The position numbers and the translations under genes were made by a program. Shown here piece by piece: positions 24,604 to 32,608 of a DNA stretch of 64,000 nt. The notes beneath the pieces are model-generated. The model had not been told where the DNA came from and did no database searches. It saw only the letters and a program-made list of their open reading frames with translations. Within the stretch, counting starts at the first letter, position 1, and each line of letters starts with the position of its first letter. This DNA comes from an uncultured Lachnospiraceae bacterium. Its GTDB lineage: Bacteria; Bacillota; Clostridia; Lachnospirales; Lachnospiraceae. The stretch lies in NCBI GenBank assembly GCA_910588285.1, contig CAJUQB010000006.1, forward strand, positions 1 through 64,000, read 5' to 3'.

Positions 24604-24640
24604 AAAAAGGACAATATATCTATGATATATTGTCCTTTTT
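24604..24640. terminator. Perfect 17-bp hairpin, bidirectional terminator
   Basis: Arms AAAAAGGACAATATATC (24604-24620) and its complement (24624-24640) with a 3-base loop; flanked by A and T runs on both sides, so it should work for the carboxypeptidase gene and for the convergent gene at 24694. Confidence 0.85.
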
Positions 24641-24693
24641 AAAAATAGAGGACATTACGTAAACGACCTCAAATATTCAGAAAATAAATGAAG

Positions 24694-25197
24694 TTAAAGT
24701 AAACTATCAAATAAAATCTTTAATTGCTGTCGGTTCCTGGTGTAGAATAAAAGCCCTCCCGAGCATCTTTGGGCAGTGACAAATTGATCCCGAAAGGTCT
24801 CGCATTCAGAAATTATCTGAAGTACATAATCCTGATAGGATGGATCTAAGGATAAAAAGAAAGGCTGGCAGTCCTCCAGATCATCAATAAAGGAACCAGA
24901 CTTTGCCAGGATGGATCTAAGCTCCCTTTCCTGTTCAAACTGTTGGAGGGTCTTGTTGGGAATATAGTAGCCCTTTTCATCCTTTGGCATATTCAATGCC
25001 TTGACCGCCCGCTGTACCTGCTTGGACAGGCTGTCAGAAGCTGGATACAGAGATTCAAAATAGCCAAGGAAGTCTGAGGATTGCCGGAAATGCCTGTTGG
25101 AACCATTTTCCAGAATCTCAACAGACAGGATTCGTTTGATGATCTGCTGGCAGGTCTCCCGGGATGGATTTTTGCGCCCTGAAGAATATTTGTCCAT
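24694..25197 (-). CDS. Hypothetical protein with possible ArgR-like layout (167 aa)
   Basis: The N-terminal part looks like a winged helix ending ALNMPKDEKGYYIPNKT, similar in pattern to the wing of arginine repressors. The C-terminal 65 residues have the order seen in the ArgR hexamerisation domain (FRDQFVTAQRCSGGLLFYTR and a final helix). Key ArgR residues such as the GT.AGDDT arginine-binding loop are not clear, so this is a weak, structure-like match. AGAGGAG precedes the ATG at 25197. A TAATTGT/ACAATTA palindrome lies 22 bases upstream. Confidence 0.5.
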   Translation of the reverse strand: MDKYSSGRKNPSRETCQQIIKRILSVEILENGSNRHFRQSSDFLGYFESLYPASDSLSKQVQRAVKALNMPKDEKGYYIPNKTLQQFEQERELRSILAKSGSFIDDLEDCQPFFLSLDPSYQDYVLQIISECETFRDQFVTAQRCSGGLLFYTRNRQQLKILFDSLL

Positions 25198-25218
25198 AAT
25201 ATCTCCTCTCGACATGAA

Positions 25219-25235
25219 TAATTGTCCTACAATTA
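25219..25235. promoter_or_regulatory. Candidate operator TAATTGT-N3-ACAATTA
   Basis: A 7-bp inverted repeat with 3-base spacer in the divergent region between the possible ArgR-like gene and the AbiE-like pair. Either neighbour could be the regulator that binds it. Confidence 0.4.
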
Positions 25236-25273
25236 GTATAGGATAGAATCACAAAAATGGCAAGGGAAATTTG

Positions 25274-25302
25274 TTGACAGTATAGAAAAAGCTAATTATA
25301 AT
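25274..25302 (+). promoter_or_regulatory. Consensus promoter of the AbiE-like pair
   Basis: TTGACA (25274-25279), exactly 17 bases, TATAAT (25297-25302), 38 bases before the first gene. A perfect match to consensus implies strong expression unless repressed. Confidence 0.85.
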
Positions 25303-25339
25303 AAAAATACCACATTGAGATAAATGGAGCGGAATAAAT

Positions 25340-25978
25340 ATGACAAAAACTGAGAAAAAAAGACAGCTTCTCATGGAACAGATTCAGGAGCTGATGAAGG
25401 AAAATCAGGGGATTCTCAGGACAGCCCAGCTGTATGAATTGAATTTAGATTACCGGAAGATTCAGCGCTTGGTGGAGTTGGGGCTGTTGGCCCGGGTAAA
25501 GAACGGATATTATAGCCTGGGAGAGAAGCAGGAGGAGAAGACAGGGCTTAAGCGGGAGGAGCAGATGATTGCCGGGCTGTTTCCAGACGGAGTTTTAACC
25601 CTGGAAAGCGCCTTGTATTATTATCATTATCTGCGGGAAAGGCCTTACTGCTGGCACATTGCCATTGACAAGAATACCTCCAAGTCCAGGTTTAAGCTGG
25701 AATACCCCCTGGTGGAGCCCCATTATACAGAGGGAGAGTACTTAAGCCTTGGAGTTTCCGTCATACCCCTGGGGGATGGGATTATGCAGATTTATGAGAA
25801 GGAGCGTCTGATCTGTGACTGCATGAAGTTTGAGGATAAGCTGGAGCGTGAGGTGATGCAGGAGGCCCTTCGGTGTTATCTAAGGGAGCCTATAAAGGAT
25901 ATTCACAAGCTGATGGAATATGCCAGAGCCCGCCGTGTGGTCCAGAAGGTGCAGAGCAGGATTGGGGCGTGGCTGTAA
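25340..25978 (+). CDS. AbiEi-like antitoxin/regulator (212 aa)
   Basis: N-terminal winged helix (MKENQGILRTAQLYELNL, IQRLVELGLLARVKNGYY) followed by a C-terminal domain like that of type IV antitoxin AbiEi (LTLESALYYYHYLRERPYCW, VIPLGDGIMQIYEKERLICDCMK, YLREPIKDIHKLMEYARARRV). AbiEi proteins bind their promoter and counter an AbiEii nucleotidyltransferase. The next gene overlaps its stop (TAATG), as expected for such a pair. It has its own strong promoter. Confidence 0.75.
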   Translation: MTKTEKKRQLLMEQIQELMKENQGILRTAQLYELNLDYRKIQRLVELGLLARVKNGYYSLGEKQEEKTGLKREEQMIAGLFPDGVLTLESALYYYHYLRERPYCWHIAIDKNTSKSRFKLEYPLVEPHYTEGEYLSLGVSVIPLGDGIMQIYEKERLICDCMKFEDKLEREVMQEALRCYLREPIKDIHKLMEYARARRVVQKVQSRIGAWL

Positions 25979-26844
25979 TGAAGGAAGAACAACTTACATG
26001 GTCAAAGCTGAACAAAAAGGCAAAGGAGCTTGGCCTCTCCTATGCCCGGGCGCTGTCCCTGTTTCTGTTTGAAAGGATTCTTCTGGAGGTCAGTGAGTCA
26101 AAGCTCTGGGAGAATCTGTGGTTAAAGGAAGAGGAATTTCAGATTCTGGCAAAGAAAAAAAAGCGCATTCCCAATGAGATCACGTATTATATGCCGGATA
26201 TTTCCTATCAGCAGATCTCAGATAGTGTAGAACAGCTATTGACGGACAAAGAATACACCAATGTAGTCTGGCGTCTTGATTTTTATGATAAGGAGCTTGT
26301 GCTTGATCTTCAGGTCATCCTGAATCAGGCGCCGGTCTCCTTCAAGATACGGATTCGTCCTGTCTGGCAGAGGGATCCGTATCTGGAGAAGGGAAGCTAT
26401 CACACCATGCTTCTTCCGGAACAGGACATATATTACTACAAATATCCCCTGGATTTGGACATTGTAGAATGTCTTTTTTACATTTTAGACAGACTTGAGC
26501 TGATTGGGGATATGCGCCCCTATGGGGTTATTTATCAGATTCTTCAGAGTCAGACATTGCTTGGCAGGCATATTTACCAGAAAATGAAGGAGCTGATAGA
26601 GAGCAGTACTATCTCTGAACCCGGCAAGCGCATGGAGATTGTGCTGGGGTACAGGAGCTATGGATATATGAAGAAGAAGTGGAACCGCTATGTCAAGGAG
26701 TGCGGTGATTTGGATAAGAAGGAGGATTCCTGGGAAAGGGTCTTGGAGCTGATGGAGGAATGCTTCCGGCCGGTATGGCAGGCCATAGATCAGGATGAGA
26801 TATTCATTGGGGACTGGATGCCCCAGCTGGGACGATACCTGTAG
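25978..26844 (+). CDS. AbiEii-like protein with degenerate catalytic motif (288 aa)
   Basis: By position this is the AbiEii partner of a type IV toxin-antitoxin pair: its ATG shares an A with the upstream stop (TAATG). Length (288) and the helical C-terminal half (YPLDLDIVECLFYILDRLEL, then a PYGVIYQI segment) are compatible with AbiEii. The nucleotidyltransferase signature (a Gly-Gly/Ser followed by Asp-x-Asp in a strand) is not seen: the matching region reads WENLWLKEEEFQILAKKKKR. Either the fold has diverged or the enzyme is inactive. Confidence 0.5.
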   Translation: MKEEQLTWSKLNKKAKELGLSYARALSLFLFERILLEVSESKLWENLWLKEEEFQILAKKKKRIPNEITYYMPDISYQQISDSVEQLLTDKEYTNVVWRLDFYDKELVLDLQVILNQAPVSFKIRIRPVWQRDPYLEKGSYHTMLLPEQDIYYYKYPLDLDIVECLFYILDRLELIGDMRPYGVIYQILQSQTLLGRHIYQKMKELIESSTISEPGKRMEIVLGYRSYGYMKKKWNRYVKECGDLDKKEDSWERVLELMEECFRPVWQAIDQDEIFIGDWMPQLGRYL

Positions 26845-26886
26845 AACGGGATTGTCAAAAGGGGCTTTCATTGATATTTCTTATAG

Positions 26887-26922
26887 AAAAACAGCAGCCC
26901 TCCGAAAAAGGCTGCTGTTTTT
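26887..26922. terminator. Bidirectional terminator
   Basis: Stem AAAAACAGCAGCC / GGCTGCTGTTTTT around a 10-base loop, between the convergent AbiEii-like and flavoprotein genes. Confidence 0.85.
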
Positions 26923-26932
26923 CTAAGATGCT

Positions 26933-27877
26933 TTATACACTCTGGAACTTCAATTCACGGTATTTGCCATACTTCTCCTGAACCTCACCCATGTTCTGGA
27001 AGAAATGGATTCTTGTCTCAATAATCTCATCCAGATGCAGATCACGGCACTTATCTACATTACGGTCACGGCAGAGGCCATTCTCAGCCAGGACAAACTT
27101 CACCTTGCCGTCCTCCTTCACAATGTCGCCGCCGGCGCCGCAGACAGCACATTCAAAGGGGAACTGAATGCCATCCCAGTGCTCCTCTCCGCGGAAAATC
27201 AGGCCGCCGTGGCAGTTGGGACAAAGGCCAAGATCCGGGTCGCCCAGCCATCCCCGCTCTGCAACCGGTGTCTGAATTGCCTTGATGATATTCTCGCCCA
27301 TCTTATGGCATCTCTCCAGATGATCCTCCCGCAGCAGAACATTTCCGGGACGGCCCACACGTGTTACCATATACTGGTCAACGACCTGGATGGACTGGGT
27401 GAACATGGATGCAGCCATGGTCTCCAGTGTCAGTCCCTGCCAGTCATGACAGGAGCCGCCAACAGCGATAAGGCCGGCCACACAGTGCTTATCCTCCTTG
27501 AGCGTACCGATCTTCAGCAAAAATGCCTGCTCATAGGCAAGGAATCTCTGGGCAAATCTGGTGTACATGGAGCTGGGCATCAGGTCATATGTAGGACATG
27601 CGATGATGACGCCGTCCATGGTCTGCATGGCAGAAATCAGCTTGTCAACATCATCCTTTTCCTTCAGGACACAGCCCTTGTACTCTCCCTTGCCCTGGGC
27701 GACATCACCCATGCTCATGGTACAGCCCTCGCAGCCGGTACAGGGAAGAATGTTGTAGTCAAACAGATTCACCAGCGTGCATTCTGCACCTGCCTCCTGA
27801 CAGGCAAGCAGCGCTTCCTTCACGGCGATCTCGCTGTTACCATTGTGCCTTCCGGCAACAATACCCATAACCTTCAT
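26933..27877 (-). CDS. Flavodoxin-fold NAD(P)H-dependent oxidoreductase with zinc ribbon (314 aa)
   Basis: Residues 1-200 form a NADPH-dependent FMN reductase fold: VAGRHNGNSEIAVKEAL holds the FMN phosphate loop, then PCTGCEGC with clustered Cys, and ACPTYDLMPSSMYTRFAQR. After residue 215 there is a zinc-ribbon-like part (CPNC near 225 and CAVC near 250) and a helical tail. The Cys pattern resembles iron-sulfur flavoproteins. AAAGGAGG precedes the start. It is divergent from the LysR regulator at 28098, which likely controls it. Confidence 0.82.
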   Translation of the reverse strand: MKVMGIVAGRHNGNSEIAVKEALLACQEAGAECTLVNLFDYNILPCTGCEGCTMSMGDVAQGKGEYKGCVLKEKDDVDKLISAMQTMDGVIIACPTYDLMPSSMYTRFAQRFLAYEQAFLLKIGTLKEDKHCVAGLIAVGGSCHDWQGLTLETMAASMFTQSIQVVDQYMVTRVGRPGNVLLREDHLERCHKMGENIIKAIQTPVAERGWLGDPDLGLCPNCHGGLIFRGEEHWDGIQFPFECAVCGAGGDIVKEDGKVKFVLAENGLCRDRNVDKCRDLHLDEIIETRIHFFQNMGEVQEKYGKYRELKFQSV

Positions 27878-28097
27878 TACAAATACCTCCTTTGACGTTA
27901 CTCCTTATAATAACTTAAACCTAATAATGTATTTATAGGATACCATCAAAATACCCGGGATTCAACGGATTTTTGGCAAAAAGTCCTCCCTTCCGTATGC
28001 AAATAAATTATATATATATGTTTTTAGGTAATGGAATTATGCTATTGTGGTTATGAGAGAAATTTGTTAAAATAAAGAAAAAGCAGGGAGAATATAT

Positions 28098-29048
28098 ATG
28101 ACCTTTCAACAGATCAAATACTTTATCACCGTAGCAGAGTGCCTAAGCTTTACGGAGGCTGCAAAATGCCTCTTTATCACCCAGCCGGCTCTGAGCCGCC
28201 AGATCAGCGCAGTGGAGGAAGAATTGAACACTCAGCTTTTTGTGCGGAGCAAAAAAACTCTGAAGCTGACGCCGGGCGGGGTGCTGCTTTACAACAAGCT
28301 GCCTCATCTGCTGCAGGAATATAATGAGATTGTGGAGGAGGCCCGCAATGCCAATAATGGCTTTGAAGGGCTCCTGCGGCTGGGATTTCTGGATATTTAT
28401 GATATTCAGGGCATTATCTCTCCGGTGGTATATGAATTTCAGAGAAAATATCCCCAGATTCAGGTGAGCATGGAACGGGGCAGCCTGGGGCTGCTGCCTC
28501 ATAAGCTGTATGAGAATGAGCTGGACATGATTCTCACCTATGGCTTTTCTTTGTACGACAAGCCGGATCTTTTGGTGGAAAATGTGGAGGAATTTCATTC
28601 CTGCATTATGATGCCAAAGAATCATCCCCTGGCAGAAAAGGAGGATCTGCGGCTGTCTGATCTAAAGGATGAGGTATTTGCCACTCTGCGGCCCCAGGAG
28701 AGCGAGGAAGGATATAATTATATCATTGCATTGATGCATCGGTACGGAATACACCCGCGGCTGCGTCTGGTGGACTGCAATGCCAGCGTGCTGCTCTGGG
28801 TAGAGACCGGAAGCTGTGTGGCCATTACCTCTGACCGTACCATCGAGCAGACCAACGGCAGTGTGATCATACGGCCAATTCCGGATATTGGCGCCCATGA
28901 TACGGCCTTGAGCTGGATGAAAAACAATTATAATCCGGCTATCTCCCTGTTCCTGGAGCTGTTCCATCAGATCAACGGACCGGAACGGTTTAGCGAGAAG
29001 TCCAAGGTGCGCTACACAGACCGGAGGGGCCAGCCAAAGGAGCTGTAA
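28098..29048 (+). CDS. LysR family transcriptional regulator (316 aa)
   Basis: N-terminal winged helix-turn-helix (MTFQQIKYFITVAECLSFTE, LFITQPALSRQISAVEEEL) and a C-terminal LysR substrate domain (about residues 92-295). It is divergent from the flavoprotein gene; the 220-base spacer has CCTAATAATGTATTTATAGG at 27920-27939, an imperfect inverted repeat that could be a LysR site. The ligand cannot be told from sequence. GCAGGGAGAAT precedes the start. Confidence 0.92.
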   Translation: MTFQQIKYFITVAECLSFTEAAKCLFITQPALSRQISAVEEELNTQLFVRSKKTLKLTPGGVLLYNKLPHLLQEYNEIVEEARNANNGFEGLLRLGFLDIYDIQGIISPVVYEFQRKYPQIQVSMERGSLGLLPHKLYENELDMILTYGFSLYDKPDLLVENVEEFHSCIMMPKNHPLAEKEDLRLSDLKDEVFATLRPQESEEGYNYIIALMHRYGIHPRLRLVDCNASVLLWVETGSCVAITSDRTIEQTNGSVIIRPIPDIGAHDTALSWMKNNYNPAISLFLELFHQINGPERFSEKSKVRYTDRRGQPKEL

Positions 29049-29057
29049 AATAGTAGT

Positions 29058-29582
29058 CTACAGACCTCCGGCCAGGATCACGCTCATAACCGTTCCCGCA
29101 AGAGTCGCCAACAAAGCCCCGGCCAGGGTGTAGCGGCTCTTTTTTACATGAGCTGCCACAAAATACACACTCATGGTGTAAAAAATGGTTTCTGTGGAGC
29201 TCATCATAATGGAGGCCATGGAGCCCAGGAGAGAATCCGGGCCATGGGATTTGTAGAGATCCAGGAGCAGTCCGGTGGCAGCTGAGGAGGAAAACATTTT
29301 TACAATGGAGAGAGGAACCAGCTCTGTGGGAAAATGAAGCAGGGCCATAGGGACCTTCAGCATATCCGAGAGAAAGTCAAGAAAGCCGGAGGCCCGCAGA
29401 ACACCGACAGCTACCATCAGGCCGATTAATGTGGGCATGATGCCAACCACCGTTTTCAGGCCGTCGGCCGCGCCCCTGATAAAATCATCGTAGATATTCT
29501 GTTTTTTGGACAGTCCCGCTGCTACAATGGAGAAGATCAGCAGCGGGATGATGGCATTGGAGATAAAGAGGAGGAAGTTCAT
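29058..29582 (-). CDS. spmB: Spore maturation protein B (174 aa)
   Basis: A small membrane protein with five or so TM helices, gate-type repeats (AAGLSKKQNIYDDFIRGAADGLKTVVGIMP) and the conserved tail (SSTETIFYTMSVYFVAAHVKKSRYT). SpmB acts with SpmA in spore core dehydration and heat resistance. Normally it directly follows spmA; here spmA is 2.2 kb away. There is no clear ribosome site before its ATG, consistent with loss of a coupled upstream gene. Confidence 0.9.
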   Translation of the reverse strand: MNFLLFISNAIIPLLIFSIVAAGLSKKQNIYDDFIRGAADGLKTVVGIMPTLIGLMVAVGVLRASGFLDFLSDMLKVPMALLHFPTELVPLSIVKMFSSSAATGLLLDLYKSHGPDSLLGSMASIMMSSTETIFYTMSVYFVAAHVKKSRYTLAGALLATLAGTVMSVILAGGL

Positions 29583-29725
29583 GGCAATGGAAGAATCTGG
29601 TTGTTTTATTCAGTATATGGCAGAAGAGGCGAAGATATGACTTCTTTCTATTTCCACGCCCCGGGGATTGTGATAGAATGGAAACAAGGAAACTATAACA
29701 GATGAATTGCAGAAAAGAGGCGTTT

Positions 29726-30292
29726 ATGAAAATAGAGCAGAGAGCGAGATGTTCATGGGCAACAACAGATTTATATAAGGAATACCATGATAAGGAGTGG
29801 GGAAAGCCGGTTCACAATGATGACAAGCTATTTGAAATGCTGATACTTGAAGGGATGCAGGCAGGGCTGTCGTGGCTGACAATATTAAATAAGAGAGAGG
29901 AATTCAGAAAAGCCTTTGACAGATTTGATTGCAGAAAGGTAGCTCTTTATGATGAAACCAAAATTGAGGAATTGATGCATAATGAAAAAATTGTCCGCAA
30001 TCGATTAAAAATCAATGCAGCAATAACCAATGCACAGCAATTCATAAAAATACAGGAAGAATATGGCAGTTTTGACTCATATCTATGGTCTTATGTGGAT
30101 AATGAGCCTATACAGAATCATTTCAATTCAGAAGACGAATTGCCTGCAAAAACGCCGCTTTCGGACAAAATCAGTAAAGATTTGAAAAAACGCGGTTTTA
30201 AGTTTGTGGGCAGTACGATCATATATGCCTATATGCAGTCAGTAGGACTTGTGAATGACCATGTGAAAACATGTTATTTATATAGGTCTTGA
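29726..30292 (+). CDS. tag: DNA-3-methyladenine glycosylase I (188 aa)
   Basis: Removes 3-methyladenine from alkylated DNA. Seen: the start RCSWATTDLYKEYHDKEWGKP with a Cys and His that help bind zinc, LFEMLILEGMQAGLSW, and the end YAYMQSVGLVNDHVKTCYLY with the other zinc His and Cys. AAGAGGCG precedes the ATG at 29726; an in-frame ATG at 29702 is less likely. It lies on the plus strand between spmB and the HIRAN module, so it probably arrived with that insertion. AT content is higher than in spmA/spmB. Confidence 0.93.
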   Translation: MKIEQRARCSWATTDLYKEYHDKEWGKPVHNDDKLFEMLILEGMQAGLSWLTILNKREEFRKAFDRFDCRKVALYDETKIEELMHNEKIVRNRLKINAAITNAQQFIKIQEEYGSFDSYLWSYVDNEPIQNHFNSEDELPAKTPLSDKISKDLKKRGFKFVGSTIIYAYMQSVGLVNDHVKTCYLYRS

Positions 30293-30300
30293 AAAGACCT

Positions 30301-30343
30301 GGCCCCACAATTGACCGGGGATTTACACAACCGTATTGGTTCC
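30301..30343 (-). repeat. 43-bp spmA-like fragment (partial duplicate)
   Basis: Aligns without gaps to spmA codons at 31907-31949, identical at 36 of 43 positions by eye. In the spmA frame on the minus strand it reads NQYGCVNPRSIVG against NQYGSVNPSAIVG of SpmA. The two copies bracket the HIRAN/HipA module. The fragment's end lies inside a hairpin at 30325-30356. Confidence 0.7.
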
Positions 30344-30356
30344 AATACGGTTGTGT
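30325..30356. terminator. 15-bp perfect hairpin after the glycosylase gene
   Basis: Arms ACACAACCGTATTGG / CCAATACGGTTGTGT with a 2-base loop. There is no T run, so termination activity is uncertain; half of the stem belongs to the spmA-like fragment. Confidence 0.4.
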
Positions 30357-30373
30357 CATGTTAAGACGAAAAA

Positions 30374-31066
30374 TCAATTCATAATTTTCATAATTACCTT
30401 AATACATTCATTGCAATTCTTATTTTTATCAACATTATAAATATGACACACAATCTTTTTTCCCTGCTTTAATAATTCAGTTACCCCTTTACTATAATAT
30501 CGTGGAATATAGCCCAAAGTCCTTCCACAACTATCCAAAAACTGAACTGCATTCGGATCATAGCTGTTGTCGGGTTCTGTTCGTAAAAAAACCTCATCTC
30601 CACGAGTAGCTTCTATGGCTTGTGCGCAATCCTTTCCATTGCATTCCAAGTAATGACGGACACCAGCCATGTAGAAAATTCTGGTTACATCCGTATCCAA
30701 GCTTAATATTGGATCAATAAACTCAAGATTGTCAATTGGAAGCCGTGCGCCACTTCTCTTCAATAGCATATAATCATCATATTTCTCCAGACCATATTTC
30801 TCCAAAATTGTTTGAATGTTTTTTCTCCTTTTGTCTGGTAATCGGCTCGTAAAAATCGTAAAAAGCCTGTCGTCTTTATATACTTTATTCAGATCTGGAA
30901 AACAAAGCAGAGGTTTAAAACCATCAGCTATAGCAGAGTGTACTTCCTCGCCATACTGGAATTCGTATTGACCATTCTTTGTCAATTGACCAATGATATA
31001 TTGTTTCCTGGTCTGTTCAGATTTCCAAATTAAGTAAAGGTAGTCTTTCCCATCTTTAACTGACAT
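30374..31066 (-). CDS. HIRAN domain protein with HipA N-terminal-like domain (230 aa)
   Basis: Residues 1-95 look like the small N-terminal domain of HipA (LYLIWKSEQTRKQYIIGQL, FKPLLCFPDLNKVY, TSRLPDKRRKN), known as HipS when it is a separate protein. Residues about 135-230 form a HIRAN domain (RHYLEC, EVFLRTEPDNSYDPNAVQF, LGYIPRYYSKGVTELLKQG), a nucleic-acid-binding fold. The ATG at 31066 is favoured by GGAGGAATAAT. It starts one base after the stop of the broken HipA-like kinase on the same strand. The pair looks like a split HipA toxin system. Confidence 0.75.
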   Translation of the reverse strand: MSVKDGKDYLYLIWKSEQTRKQYIIGQLTKNGQYEFQYGEEVHSAIADGFKPLLCFPDLNKVYKDDRLFTIFTSRLPDKRRKNIQTILEKYGLEKYDDYMLLKRSGARLPIDNLEFIDPILSLDTDVTRIFYMAGVRHYLECNGKDCAQAIEATRGDEVFLRTEPDNSYDPNAVQFLDSCGRTLGYIPRYYSKGVTELLKQGKKIVCHIYNVDKNKNCNECIKVIMKIMN

Positions 31067-31067
31067 A

Positions 31068-31671
31068 TTATTCCTCCTTTTCTCCATAGACTTTCCTTAA
31101 CAACTGAACCTTTGATAAAATATATTTACCTATCAGATTCTTTCGTTGTTGGGTAAATTCCTCTTTATATTTATCTAATATAGCATAAACAGCAGTTTCT
31201 GTCACAAGTGATTCAATCTTTTGTATTCCCAATCAAAAAATCAAAAACCAGAATAGGAAGGAAATCGTTAAAAAGATCCAATGGCTCCAAGGCTGTTTTT
31301 ATCATTTCCAGTGAATACCTTTTTCCTGTTTCCACATCTATCAATAACTCTGCATCAAAATTATGATACATTAAGGTAATACAATAGATTCCTTCAATCA
31401 ATGTCATTCCTTCATGATCAATAATATTGTAGCTCATAGATCCTTCTCTGCCTTGATAAGATCCAATTTCAAATCTTGCACATGGAAGACCTATTAAATC
31501 TGCCAGATCATGAGCGATACATTCCGAAACATGATCTGTTGTTTCTATATCTTTTTTGAACTTAAACAATCCAATCTGTCCTGTATCCGGATTCATCAGC
31601 CATAGTTTTTCACTTCGTCCACTACCTTCCGAGGCACCCTCATATTCCATCCAAAAAGAAAAATCCTTCAT
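31068..31671 (-). pseudogene. HipA-like kinase with internal deletion and frameshift
   Basis: From the ATG at 31671, with CGGAGGAAAAT upstream, the frame runs 152 residues (EKLWLMNPDTGQIGLFKFKK, then TTDHVSECIAHDLADLIGLP) and stops after FDFLIGNTKD at 31213. The kinase catalytic loop normally follows as GNTDRHxxNW. In the next frame at once begins IQKIESLVTETAVYAILDKY and further, which matches the normal C-terminal helix of these kinases and stops at 31068. About 100 residues, including catalytic loop and metal site, are missing. The kinase is very probably dead. Confidence 0.7.
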
Positions 31672-31827
31672 CTATTTTCCTCCGGCCTTTCATAAACGTA
31701 TCTAATCAAGTTCATTTCTATGATTAATATCATACTTTAAACCAAATACTTTTTCTAGTATATTTTTAAGCTTTTTATGAAAAAAGATCCCTGTTACTGT
31801 GAGGTCAGGGGGAAACAATAATGATCG

Positions 31828-32466
31828 TTACCCTTTCCGCCTCCACTCCATCACCTTACAAAATACCACCGCCGCCAAGGTGCTCACAAAGGTCGCCAAA
31901 ATCCCCGGCCCCACAATTGCCGAGGGATTCACACTGCCGTACTGGTTCCGATATGCAATGATATTCACTGGGATTAATTGCAAAGAGGATATATTTATAA
32001 TAAGAAAGGTACACATCTCATTGCTTGCCACTCCCTTTGGCACGGAAGGCCATAAGCTTTTGCCGTCTGTGTTTCCAGCCCCGCCATTTCTTCTGTCCTC
32101 CTCCAGCGCTCCAAGCTCCTCCATGGCCTTTAAGCCTGCCGGCGTCGCCGCCCACCCGAGCCCCAGCACATTGGCAATCATATTCGTGGAAATATACTCC
32201 AGGGCAGGATGGCCTGCAGGAATTCTTGGAAACAGGAATTTCAGCAGGGGCTTCATTTTACGGGCAGCAGAGGTAATGATGCCAGCATTTTCCGCAATAC
32301 GCATCAGCCCTACCCAAAAGGACATGATGCCAAGCATGGTAATGCACAGGGCTACAGCCTCCTTGGCAGAATTCAGGGCAGCGTCTGTCAATGCAGGAAG
32401 ATTTCCGGTGATGGAGCCATAGATAATACCAATCAGGAGCATAAAGCCCCACAGATAATTTAGCAT
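31828..32466 (-). CDS. spmA: Spore maturation protein A (212 aa)
   Basis: Membrane protein with several helices: residues 1-20 hydrophobic, GIIYGSITGN, AVALCITMLGIMSFWVGLMR, and the end AIVGPGILATFVSTLAAVVF and CKVMEWRRKG. Acts with SpmB in spore maturation. It is intact, but spmB is displaced by 2.2 kb by the glycosylase gene and HIRAN/HipA module. Its 3' part has a diverged partial copy at 30301-30343. Confidence 0.92.
   Translation of the reverse strand: MLNYLWGFMLLIGIIYGSITGNLPALTDAALNSAKEAVALCITMLGIMSFWVGLMRIAENAGIITSAARKMKPLLKFLFPRIPAGHPALEYISTNMIANVLGLGWAATPAGLKAMEELGALEEDRRNGGAGNTDGKSLWPSVPKGVASNEMCTFLIINISSLQLIPVNIIAYRNQYGSVNPSAIVGPGILATFVSTLAAVVFCKVMEWRRKG
31907..31949 (-). repeat. 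spmA 3' segment duplicated at 30301
   Basis: Codons for NQYGSVNPSAIVG of SpmA. The partial copy 1.6 kb away is in the same orientation. Together they flank the HIRAN/HipA module. Confidence 0.7.
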
Positions 32467-32608
32467 AAGAATACCTCAAAGGTGATTTTCATATTTATTA
32501 CTGTATTATATGCAGCTCAAATACAGGATATGGTAGAAATAGTTTAGACTTTTTTTATAGGAAAAAGGGAAAAACTATGTTAAAATGGTACGCAGGAAGG
32601 TGACAGAC

